DNA of 9,145 nucleotides from Sulfurimonadaceae bacterium (GTDB lineage Bacteria; Campylobacterota; Campylobacteria; Campylobacterales; Sulfurimonadaceae). Shown here one piece after another: positions 1 through 7,686 of the stretch. The stretch spans positions 1 to 9,145 of the forward strand of contig JAUWRZ010000053.1 of the NCBI GenBank assembly GCA_030610325.1, given 5' to 3'. The notes beneath the pieces were generated by a model that worked only from the letters and a program-made list of their open reading frames with translations, made no database searches and was not told the DNA's origin. Both the position numbers and the translations under genes were made by a program. Each line of letters opens with the position of its first letter. Positions within the stretch are counted from its first letter, which is position 1.

Positions 1-918
1 AACAGAGGTCTATGAGATGCTCAAGCATCAGTGTATCAAACTCTCGGGAGAGTCCAAGACGGTTGATGACAGGTATATAACTCTTTTGATGGATAAGCTT
101 TCCCTGTTTTCCATAAAGTTTGATAGAGGATTCTGCTATATCTAGACCATCTTCTATTTTTGCCCTTTGGAAATGCATCGAGAAGCGTTTCTCTCTGATA
201 GCGTTGATGACAGAGAGTTCCAGTTCACTCGGATCTATCTCTTCCTCTTCCAATGACTCCTGCTTCTGAGCTTTTAATTCCTGGTTTAGCTCAAACAGAC
301 GGACAATAAGCTGATCGATATCATCAGTCAGTGTCGTATCGATGATAGCTCCGCTGATATTGATCTCTATATCATCTATCATCTTGTTCTCGGCCTTAAT
401 ACAGAGCAGGTCTAGCAAAGTATTATGATCTGTCTTCTTTCCACTTAGCCCGATGATGAGATCACCACCTTTAAAGTGTCCTATAGGGACTTTATCAAAG
501 CCTTTCTCCTGCAGGAAGTCACCGGTCCACTCAGCGAACTTTCTAAGGACTTTATCACCATTGATCGTACTGTAGCGTTTATTGATATCATGCAGGTTCT
601 CAATACTTACAAGGATAAGGGTATAGGGACCTTTAGTGATCTCTTTTTTAAATATCGAAAGTAGATACTCTCTGGTAAAGGCATTACTGATAGGGTCGGT
701 TATACGCTCATCAAAACCCTTGGATATCAGATAAAAGATAAAGTATATCATGATAGTCAAGATGATGATCGAGGTGATAAAGAAAGAGACAGGGATAGTC
801 TCAAAATATCTTGAAAGTCCTATAAATGCTATCAACAGGGTGAGTGAGAAGATAGGCAGGCCCATACGCAGGGCCAGTTTGAAACGTTCTATGCGCTCTT
901 TCTCTTTAGAATACAGCA

Positions 919-919
<1 letters not shown>
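1..919 (-). CDS. Membrane protein with degenerate GGDEF and EAL domains (3' end outside window)
   Basis: The reading frame is open from an ATG at 919 to the window edge; 306 residues are visible. The ATG overlaps the gyrB stop (TGATG), so it is probably translationally coupled to gyrB. Hydrophobic segments lie at about residues 15-35 and 43-65. A GGDEF-like domain follows (about 72-200): the entry motif is DPISNAFTREYL, then IENLHDINKRYS, and the active-site loop reads GGDLI (151-155) instead of GG[DE]EF. No RxxD inhibitory site precedes it. A Glu-rich linker (214-228) leads into the start of an EAL-like domain, with HFQ at 249-251 and ESS at 263-265 where EAL normally stands. From family knowledge, loss of these motifs usually abolishes cyclase and phosphodiesterase activity, so I infer an inactive c-di-GMP-type sensor or scaffold at the inner membrane. 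The rest of the EAL domain is not visible, so residual activity there cannot be excluded. Confidence 0.85.
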
Positions 920-3246
<2,327 letters not shown>

Positions 3247-3265
3247 CTATGCACTAAAAAAAGCT

Positions 3266-3273
3266 ATTTTATC
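3266..3273 (-). promoter_or_regulatory. Candidate gyrB promoter -10 (GATAAAAT)
   Basis: On the minus strand GATAAAAT fits the Campylobacterota extended -10 GnTAnAAT exactly. It ends 34 bases before the gyrB ATG. The upstream DNA is rich in T-tracts, as is usual in this phylum, where a -35 box is often absent. Confidence 0.5.
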
Positions 3274-3321
3274 CAATAGTAGCTAAAAAATCTGTTTAAT
3301 CTTAATTAACTGAAAATGTTT

Positions 3322-3371
3322 GCTTAAAAAATAGAAGAAATATATAGAAGATATGTTTAAAAAATAGTAGA
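3322..3371. repeat. Direct A-tract repeat in gyrB leader
   Basis: Two near-identical 17-base units (3322-3338 and 3355-3371) share TTAAAAAATAG[AT]AGA and start 33 bases apart, about three helical turns. They lie in the 160-base dnaN-gyrB gap (3232-3391), upstream of the candidate gyrB promoter. Phased A-tracts of this kind bend DNA. No gene is seen in the gap and no strong terminator follows dnaN. Confidence 0.4.
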
Positions 3372-3391
3372 GAGCATCATCTAAAAAAGAT

Positions 3392-4237
3392 CTAGATGAC
3401 GATAGGCATGACAATAGTCTTAAACTCGTTCTCTTCAAGGGTAAATGGAAGATTTGGTTCATTTAGACCCATAGTAAACTGGGTACCTTTTATCTGTGCA
3501 AGAAAATCCAGGACATATCTACTGTTGACAGCAAGTGTGAAAGATGAGGATATGCCTGTGTTGTGATCGATCTCTGTCTTGGCTTCGATATTATCATCAC
3601 TAAGACTTTCAAACAAGATCTTCTGATCTTTAAAAGTAAGTTTCATGTCATTAGAGATAGTAGTGATCTGTTTGATAGCATCGATCATCTTATCTTTAGG
3701 AAGGATCAAAGTATGTGCTATCTCTTTTGGGATTATACGTGTATAGTCAGGGAATTTTCCATTTATTAATTTTGTAAAGAAGGTAAATTGATCTGACTTT
3801 ATGATGAGATAGGTATTATCATAATAGATCTCGATGTTATCAAAAAAGAGTTTCTGTATCTCTACTATTGCTTTTTTAGGGACTATCAATGCAAGCTCTG
3901 TATCATTGACATTGCCTATATGGACAAGTGCAAGTCGTCTGGTATCAGTCGATACAAAATTAATACTATCAGATCTTATATCTATCAAAGCACCATTAAG
4001 TTCAAACTTGGGATTGTTTGTATCGGTAGCTGAAGTGATCTTTTTCAGAGAGTCTATCAATAGATGCGAATCTATCTTGATATTAGGTTTGTCATCAGAG
4101 GTAGGAAAAGAAGGAAACTCATCACTATTAAAAGCAGGAAGTCTGAAATTAGAGTGAGCTTGTTGGATGTGAATAGTATCACCCTCACTCTTAAGGATGA
4201 TATCTCCATCTTTAAGAATACGGACTATGTCAAGCAT
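3392..4237 (-). CDS. dnaN: Downstream open frame of interrupted dnaN (clamp residues 75-355)
   Basis: This is the 281-codon part of dnaN after the nonsense codon, from the first in-frame ATG (M75 of the full clamp). It keeps domains II and III but lacks the first half of domain I. No convincing ribosome site precedes this ATG; the local sequence is GGTAAGAAGATG. Re-initiation after the stop 30 bases upstream is possible but unproven. A clamp without the start of domain I would not be expected to close a ring on its own. Confidence 0.5.
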   Translation of the reverse strand: MLDIVRILKDGDIILKSEGDTIHIQQAHSNFRLPAFNSDEFPSFPTSDDKPNIKIDSHLLIDSLKKITSATDTNNPKFELNGALIDIRSDSINFVSTDTRRLALVHIGNVNDTELALIVPKKAIVEIQKLFFDNIEIYYDNTYLIIKSDQFTFFTKLINGKFPDYTRIIPKEIAHTLILPKDKMIDAIKQITTISNDMKLTFKDQKILFESLSDDNIEAKTEIDHNTGISSSFTLAVNSRYVLDFLAQIKGTQFTMGLNEPNLPFTLEENEFKTIVMPIVI

Positions 4238-4267
4238 CTTCTTACCATTGGCTGTTATCTGCCCACT

Positions 4268-4459
4268 TTATGTGATGGAGATATCTCTGTTCTCTATGAT
4301 AAGACCTACTTCATGATCTGTAGCTTTTACGATTAGTCTATTTGAACTGACTTCAAAATAGATATGAGAAGTGATCTGTGAGGTATCTTTCTTCTCAAGA
4401 AAAGGTTGTGCGTGAATGAGGATATTTTCCAGAATCGATTTGCTAATGGCGATCTTCAT
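4268..4459 (-). CDS. dnaN: Upstream open frame of interrupted dnaN (clamp residues 1-63)
   Basis: These are the first 63 codons of dnaN, ending at the in-frame TAA. They hold the start of clamp domain I (MKIAISKSILENIL, then DHEVGLIIE). Translation should begin here, since the AGGG ribosome site and the ATG are intact, but the product alone is only half a domain and is unlikely to act by itself. Confidence 0.5.
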   Translation of the reverse strand: MKIAISKSILENILIHAQPFLEKKDTSQITSHIYFEVSSNRLIVKATDHEVGLIIENRDISIT

Positions 4460-4484
4460 TTGAATCCCTATTTTATTTAAATAT

Positions 4485-4502
4485 TAATAGTAGTAGTAGT
4501 AG
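4485..4502 (+). repeat. DnaA-trio array (TAA then TAG x5)
   Basis: The plus strand reads TAA (4485-4487) then five perfect TAG triplets (4488-4502), directly next to the GGCC clamp. DnaA-trios are 3'-[G/A]A[T/A]-5' triplets bound by DnaA on single-stranded DNA. A run of six is long and unusually regular. It lies in the dnaN leader, 25 bases before the dnaN ATG. Confidence 0.75.
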
Positions 4503-4529
4503 GCCTCTGTGTTTATGTGAATTGAGTCA

Positions 4530-4555
4530 GAAAAGTCCTTGTACAGGAGCTTTTC
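4530..4555. repeat. Imperfect inverted repeat between dnaA and dnaN
   Basis: GAAAAG plus TCCT (4530-4539) pairs with AGGA, a bulged G, then CTTTTC (4545-4555), around a five-base loop. It sits between two DnaA boxes inside oriC2. No U-tract follows on either strand, so it is not a classical terminator. It could be an RNA hairpin between the dnaA and dnaN messages or an origin structural element. Confidence 0.4.
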
Positions 4556-4631
4556 AAGAGTGAATAACCCTCTCTTCACTTTTCACATCTTGTCACTTTT
4601 CAAATTATATCTTTTTTTTGAGAGCATCGTA

Positions 4632-5960
4632 CTAACTTACGGGAGAAGCTGTTATTTTATTACTTAATTCTTCTATTTTCACTTTGAAATCCTCATCATC
4701 TTTGAGTAGTTGATGGATCTTTTTCATAGTATGGCTGATAGCAGTATGGTCTTTCATACCGAAATACTGTGCAAGTTGTGGCATTGACATAGGAGTATGT
4801 TCACGAGCCAGAAAGATGGCGATGCGGCGTGAATATACTATGTTTCGGCTACGGTTCTTGGAACGTATCTCACTTGGTTTGACATTCAGGTCTTTGGCGA
4901 CTGTTGTCATGATCTGTTCGATGTTGATGCTTTCACGCTGTTCTGTAAGCTGTTCTTTTAAGACGTTCTTGACGAACTCGATCGTGATATCTACATGCAT
5001 CAGTTGGGAGTAGGCATGCAGTTTTGAGAGAATACCTTCGATCTCTCGAGCATTATTACTGATGATAGTAGCGATGTAGTTGATGACCTCATTATCGAGC
5101 AGTACACGGTTAATCTCACACTTCTTCTTGATAATAGCGATCTTTGTCTCAAGTTCCGGAGGCTGGATATCGGCGACAAGACCCCACTCAAACCGGCTTT
5201 TGAGGCGCTCTTCAAGACCAGCTATCTGTTTGGGATGTTTATCTGCAGTCAGTATTATCTGCTTACCCTCATTACGAAGCGTCTCAAAGGTGTGGAAGAA
5301 CTCCTCTTGTGTCTGGTTCTTATTACTTAAAAACTGTACATCATCGATAAGCAGGGCATCACATTTACGGTACTTGTCCTTAAAACGGTCCATAGTCTGA
5401 TTACGAAGATGACGGGTAAAATCGTTCACAAACTGTTCGATAGAGGTATAGATGACACTTTTCCCATGCTGTTGAAGGACATTTCCTACAGCTTGCATAA
5501 GGTGTGTCTTTCCCAGACCGACGCCACCGTAGATAAAGAGAGGATTATAGATCTCTCCTTGTTTCTCACTTACACTCTTTGCCGAAGCGAAAGCAAATTG
5601 GTTGGAACCGCCTACGACAAAGTTCTCAAAGGTGTGTGATGGGTTTAAAAGTGATGAGGAGGCTTTTTCGGTAGAAGAGACAACGGGAACGACACTTTTA
5701 CGTCGCTCCTCTTTTTCCATACCCTTTACTTTGATATAGACAGAAGGTTTTGTCCCGGTCTTGACCTCATAAAGATGCGCTATCTTGTCAGCATATTTTG
5801 TCTTGATCCAGTTGGCTATAAGTGGGTTGGGAGCAATAAAGACAGCACTGTTACTACGTGACTCTGCTGTAGAGAAATGGAGCTGTCTTATATAGCGTTT
5901 ATATTCGTTCTCACTGATCTCACTTTTTAGCATGGCAAGTATAGAATCACCTATGTTCAT
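4632..5960 (-). CDS. dnaA: Chromosomal replication initiator protein DnaA
   Basis: This AAA+ initiator binds the origin boxes, forms a helical oligomer with ATP and melts the origin. It has 442 residues, typical of Campylobacterota. Domain I (about 1-85) is the protein-interaction module and a short linker runs to about 108. Domain III carries Walker A GGVGLGKT (145-152), Walker B LLIDDVQF (203-210), sensor 1 near ILTADK (236-241), the arginine-finger segment with R256 in LKSRFEWG, and sensor 2 NNAREIEG (302-309). Domain IV (about 340-442) ends with the signature KDHTAISHTMKKI (403-415) that reads DnaA boxes. The ATG at 5960 has an AAGGAAG ribosome site. The gene diverges from ruvC and is followed by dnaN on the same strand. 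DnaA boxes lie on both sides, including in its leader, so autoregulation is likely. It ends with TAG. Confidence 0.97.
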   Translation of the reverse strand: MNIGDSILAMLKSEISENEYKRYIRQLHFSTAESRSNSAVFIAPNPLIANWIKTKYADKIAHLYEVKTGTKPSVYIKVKGMEKEERRKSVVPVVSSTEKASSSLLNPSHTFENFVVGGSNQFAFASAKSVSEKQGEIYNPLFIYGGVGLGKTHLMQAVGNVLQQHGKSVIYTSIEQFVNDFTRHLRNQTMDRFKDKYRKCDALLIDDVQFLSNKNQTQEEFFHTFETLRNEGKQIILTADKHPKQIAGLEERLKSRFEWGLVADIQPPELETKIAIIKKKCEINRVLLDNEVINYIATIISNNAREIEGILSKLHAYSQLMHVDITIEFVKNVLKEQLTEQRESINIEQIMTTVAKDLNVKPSEIRSKNRSRNIVYSRRIAIFLAREHTPMSMPQLAQYFGMKDHTAISHTMKKIHQLLKDDEDFKVKIEELSNKITASPVS

Positions 5961-6076
5961 CGGCTTCCTTTGGTCAAATGACTCTAAAAAGCGTATATCT
6001 TTAATAGAGTAGAATCAATTTATCACCTGTGAACTCAGGGATGAATAGTGATGTGAATAATACAGCAAAAGTACCT

Positions 6077-6082
6077 ATTATA
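6077..6082 (-). promoter_or_regulatory. Candidate dnaA promoter -10 (TATAAT)
   Basis: A perfect TATAAT on the minus strand lies 116 bases before the dnaA ATG. The predicted leader contains the DnaA boxes at 6052-6060 and 6028-6036, which would allow DnaA to repress its own transcription. No -35 is recognisable. Confidence 0.42.
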
Positions 6083-6083
6083 T

Positions 6084-6091
6084 GATAAAAT
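6084..6091 (+). promoter_or_regulatory. Candidate ruvC promoter -10 (GATAAAAT)
   Basis: GATAAAAT fits GnTAnAAT on the plus strand, one base from the divergent dnaA -10. The predicted start would be near 6098, putting several DnaA boxes and the 19-base palindrome inside the ruvC leader. Confidence 0.42.
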
Positions 6092-6107
6092 CGCAGGTGA
6101 ATATAAA

Positions 6108-6126
6108 ATATTCACATTGTGAATAT
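6108..6126. repeat. Perfect 19-base palindrome made of two DnaA boxes
   Basis: ATATTCACA (6108-6116) and its exact complement TGTGAATAT (6118-6126) are separated by one T. It is the only head-to-head box pair in oriC1 and a good candidate for a high-affinity DnaA dimer site. Another regulator with a palindromic operator is a possible alternative reader. Confidence 0.7.
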
Positions 6127-6217
6127 CTTTTGTATTGATTCGATGTGAACAGTATCTTATAGAGTAGTGTGAATAATTTCTGTTTAGTCAAAAAAATCTG
6201 TGAAAAAAGAGAGAGAT

Positions 6218-6706
6218 GTGAATATATTGGGTATTGATCCGGGGACACGTAACTGTGGATATGCAGTAATAGAACTCGATAAAGGTAAGTTACGATTGAT
6301 CGAAGCAGGGATGATCAAGATGAACAAAGAGGAGTTACAGTTACAGATCCCTCAGATGGTGGAAGGACTAGAGCAGGTATTCTCTGCGCATACTATAGAT
6401 GAGGTAGCGATGGAAGATATCTTTTATGCACATAATCCCAAGACAGTCATAAAACTGGCACAGTTTCGTGGGGCGATCATGTTAAAACTCATCCAGGAGT
6501 TTGGACAATTTGCCGAATACACACCGCTACAGGTAAAAAAAGCATTGACAGGAAAAGCGAAAGCAGCCAAAGAGCAGGTCGCTTTTATGGTAAAAAGATT
6601 ACTGGGAATAAAAAAAGAGATAAAGCCGCTCGATATCACTGATGCTATGGCAGTGGCTATCACACACTCTCAACGTGTAAGACTGCAGGTAAAAGGGAGA
6701 AGTTGA
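6218..6706 (+). CDS. ruvC: Holliday junction endonuclease RuvC
   Basis: RuvC cuts four-way junctions after RuvAB branch migration. The frame is open from GTG 6200, but GTG 6218 is preferred. It has an AAGAG ribosome site six bases upstream, it gives the family-typical start M-N-I-L-G-I-D-P-G, and it puts the catalytic residues at D7 and E66, exactly as in E. coli, with D139 and D142 (E. coli 138 and 141). The GTG at 6200 has no ribosome site and would add six residues. The product is 162 residues, close to the usual 160-175. The core motifs are [13 protein letters not shown] (4-16), AMEDIF with E66, and [13 protein letters not shown]. The gene diverges from dnaA, as in other Campylobacterota. 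The TGA stop abuts the stop of the convergent gene with no gap. Confidence 0.95.
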   Translation: MNILGIDPGTRNCGYAVIELDKGKLRLIEAGMIKMNKEELQLQIPQMVEGLEQVFSAHTIDEVAMEDIFYAHNPKTVIKLAQFRGAIMLKLIQEFGQFAEYTPLQVKKALTGKAKAAKEQVAFMVKRLLGIKKEIKPLDITDAMAVAITHSQRVRLQVKGRS

Positions 6707-7057
6707 TCATTTCATCTCAAAAGTGGTCGAAGCGAGTAGTCCCTCATCATCATCTTTGACAGATATTTCCCAGACTCCCTGGGCACGTCCGAAAAAATAG
6801 CGATAATCATAGATAGAGGCATGACTTTCTTTTATGAGGATAGTACGTTCACGATCATCTTGAGGAGTCTCTTGTGAATGCCACATAAAGGTGACATTTC
6901 TATCATAGCTGTGTCTATCTGCTGTGTAGGTACACTGTATTCTTTTGTGACCGTCAAGAAGTATTTCACACTCAAGCTCGCTATTTTGGCGATCTTCAGC
7001 GACTGCATTATAAAGACTACCTGTCAAAAATAGTGCCACATATACAAGATGCTTCAT
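6707..7057 (-). CDS. Small secreted or periplasmic protein of unknown function
   Basis: 116 residues. A Sec signal peptide is clear: KH, a hydrophobic core LVYVALFLTGSL, and a predicted signal peptidase I cut after AVA (20), leaving a mature start EDRQN. There is no lipobox. The mature part (96 residues) has two cysteines (C30, C42) that could form a disulfide. Alternating hydrophobic residues and a GVWEISVKD...GLLASTTFEM ending resemble an all-beta, Ig-like sandwich; this is an inference from pattern only, and I do not recognise the family. The ATG has a strong GGAGGAG ribosome site and a good upstream -10. It is convergent with ruvC. Confidence 0.8.
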   Translation of the reverse strand: MKHLVYVALFLTGSLYNAVAEDRQNSELECEILLDGHKRIQCTYTADRHSYDRNVTFMWHSQETPQDDRERTILIKESHASIYDYRYFFGRAQGVWEISVKDDDEGLLASTTFEMK

Positions 7058-7079
7058 CTTCTCTCCTCCGCTTAAGAAG

Positions 7080-7087
7080 ATTATAGC
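7080..7087 (-). promoter_or_regulatory. Candidate promoter -10 (GCTATAAT) of the secreted-protein gene
   Basis: GCTATAAT on the minus strand fits GnTAnAAT and contains a perfect TATAAT. It ends 22 bases before the ATG at 7057, giving a very short leader with the GGAGGAG site. A run of T-tract DNA lies upstream. Confidence 0.5.
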
Positions 7088-7170
7088 TTTTTTTTCTAAA
7101 AATGATATAAGGATATTAGGAACTATTTACAGGGGTAAAAAACTGATACTGTTTTTAGATCTCTATTTGA

Positions 7171-7187
7171 GGGAGGTTTAGGGGAGG
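7171..7187 (+). other. G-rich tract with four G-runs
   Basis: GGGAGG, TTTA, GGGGAGG gives four runs of at least two G in 17 bases, within otherwise AT-rich intergenic DNA (7058-7258). It could form a two-layer G-quadruplex on plus, and it is also a near-direct repeat. Function unknown. Confidence 0.35.
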
Positions 7188-7211
7188 ATATTTTACTGAC
7201 TGTTCTATCTC

Positions 7212-7240
7212 TTGGTCACCTTTGACTTAAGAGTGACCAA
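7212..7240. repeat. Inverted repeat TTGGTCAC / GTGACCAA
   Basis: Perfect eight-base arms (7212-7219 and 7233-7240) flank a 13-base spacer. It starts 18 bases beyond the stop of the minus-strand NUMOD1-like gene. As RNA it is a modest hairpin without a U-tract, so it could be a weak or factor-assisted terminator, or a protein-binding operator. Confidence 0.45.
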
Positions 7241-7258
7241 ATACTTTGGATAAAGGGT

Positions 7259-7459
7259 CTATGAGTGGTGGTGACCTTTACGTTTACTGTCTCTTCTCTC
7301 ATAATCCCACTGATAACCGCCAACTACTTTTGAGTCACTGGAACAGGCTTCGTCGATACTGTTTTGATCGATGTTCATGATGTTACTTGCTTCTTCTGAA
7401 TCGTTAAAGGCAGCAACAAAGTTTTTCCCACGGTACATCACTATTTTTTGATTGTTCAT
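7259..7459 (-). CDS. Solo NUMOD1-like small putative DNA-binding protein with His-rich tail
   Basis: 66 residues. The body follows the repeat pattern of NUMOD1-type modules: a short beta start (KIVMYRGKNFVAAF), D-S-EEA, then SNIMNIDQNSIDEAC as a helix-turn-helix-like segment, then VVGGYQWDYE (46-55). NUMOD1 units normally sit at the DNA-binding end of homing and GIY-YIG/HNH endonucleases. Here there is no nuclease domain before or after. The C-terminus is very basic and ends KGHHHS, which could bind metal or nucleic acid. The ATG has an AGAGG ribosome site. The gene stands alone, followed by an inverted repeat and preceded by a 14-base palindrome. The domain call rests on pattern recognition alone; the function (orphan DNA-binding regulator, or remnant of a mobile nuclease) is inference. 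Confidence 0.65.
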   Translation of the reverse strand: MNNQKIVMYRGKNFVAAFNDSEEASNIMNIDQNSIDEACSSDSKVVGGYQWDYERRDSKRKGHHHS

Positions 7460-7686
7460 AATAAAAGACCTCTTTTTTTTAAAGTCACATATTCAATAAT
7501 TCTGATCAGAATATAGATAGTAGACTAAGTTGATTTGATATTTAGAAAGTATATAGATAAATTACTTAACATAAGTTTAATACTATTTAATTATGTTATT
7601 TTTTAATTATTTTATGTTTGTAACAAGGAAAGTGAATTATCATAATATAAAACACTGTTTAGATGATAAAATACCAATATAGACCC
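7460..7686. other. AT-rich intergenic region, no gene seen
   Basis: 227 bases, strongly AT-rich at 7540-7620. It holds the palindrome at 7499-7512 and a GATAAAAT on plus (7665-7672), which would point antisense into the flavin-reductase gene. No open frame with a ribosome site and no clear terminator for the flavin-reductase operon were found. Confidence 0.6.
7499..7512. promoter_or_regulatory. 14-base palindrome ATTCTGATCAGAAT, candidate operator
   Basis: A perfect inverted repeat ends 39 bases upstream of the NUMOD1-like gene. A TATATT on the minus strand (7510-7515) overlaps its edge as a possible -10, so a dimeric regulator bound here would cover the promoter. Promoter assignment is weak. 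Confidence 0.45.

Larger units (their letters stand above)
3392..4459 (-). pseudogene. dnaN: DNA polymerase III beta sliding clamp, interrupted by in-frame TAA at codon 64
   Basis: The clamp is a dimeric ring that holds the replicative polymerase on DNA. Read through, the frame gives 355 codons, the normal bacterial length, starting MKIAISKSIL (4459; AGGG ribosome site six bases upstream) and ending IVMPIVI with TAG. Codon 64 (4270-4268) is TAA. The sequence on both sides stays in the same frame and is clamp-like throughout: DHEVGLIIENRDISIT, stop, then SGQITANGKKMLDIVRILKDG. This is therefore a point nonsense change and not a frameshift. A C at plus-strand 4270 would make it GAA (Glu). All three clamp domains (about 1-120, 121-240, 241-355) are otherwise recognisable with no further decay. 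Because dnaN is normally essential, a sequence error, a very recent mutation or suppression is more likely than an old pseudogene. Confidence 0.9.
4470..4604. other. oriC2: DnaA boxes, DnaA-trio run and AT-rich unwinding element in the dnaA-dnaN gap
   Basis: Read on the minus strand from dnaA to dnaN, the gap shows TTCAC-core DnaA boxes in this order: 4596-4572 (inverted, including CTTTTCACA at 4579-4587 on plus and two weaker neighbours), TTATTCACT (4567-4559) and CAATTCACA (4524-4516). A GC clamp GGCC (4505-4502) follows, then the trio run, then an AT-only stretch containing ATTTAAAT. This order (box, GC clamp, trios, AT-rich DNA) is the basal unwinding module described for Bacillus subtilis, which lies in the same dnaA-dnaN gap. 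Bipartite origins with one part here are known for Campylobacterota. I infer that this is the unwinding side of the origin. Confidence 0.8.
6028..6225. other. oriC1: cluster of TTCAC-core DnaA boxes between dnaA and ruvC
   Basis: At least eight sites match the TTATTCACA-type box, whose complement is TGTGAATAA. Perfect: 6052-6060 and 6168-6176. One mismatch: ATATTCACA 6108-6116 (opposite orientation), TGTGAATAT 6118-6126 and 6217-6225. Core GTGAA only: 6028-6036, 6096-6104, 6144-6152 and 6199-6207. All but one read TGTGAA on plus, giving the cluster a clear polarity. The last sites overlap the ruvC start. In this phylum a box cluster upstream of dnaA acts as oriC1, loading DnaA while unwinding occurs at oriC2. 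No long trio run is visible here, which fits a binding-only role. Confidence 0.78.

Noticed and set aside
4237..4270. Frameshift as the cause of the split dnaN
   Set aside because: Both pieces lie in the same frame, and the ten codons between the stop and M75 are clamp-like, so it is a single nonsense codon.
4268..4270. Reassigned TAA codon (alternative genetic code)
   Set aside because: dnaA, gyrB, ruvC and the other frames contain no internal TAA, and the 134-residue gene ends with TAA just before the next ribosome site.
4488..4502. TAG triplets as a simple microsatellite or CRISPR-like array
   Set aside because: Position next to a DnaA box and GC clamp in the dnaA-dnaN gap explains them as DnaA-trios; there are no spacers.
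4064..5639. Plus-strand open frames across dnaN and dnaA
   Set aside because: Opposite-strand shadows of conserved replication genes; composition and content are not protein-like.
6200..6217. RuvC starting at GTG 6200
   Set aside because: It has no ribosome site and shifts the catalytic residues off their family positions; GTG 6218 fits both.
7665..7672. GATAAAAT on plus as an antisense promoter into the flavin reductase gene
   Set aside because: The motif is expected by chance in such AT-rich DNA and no transcript feature follows.
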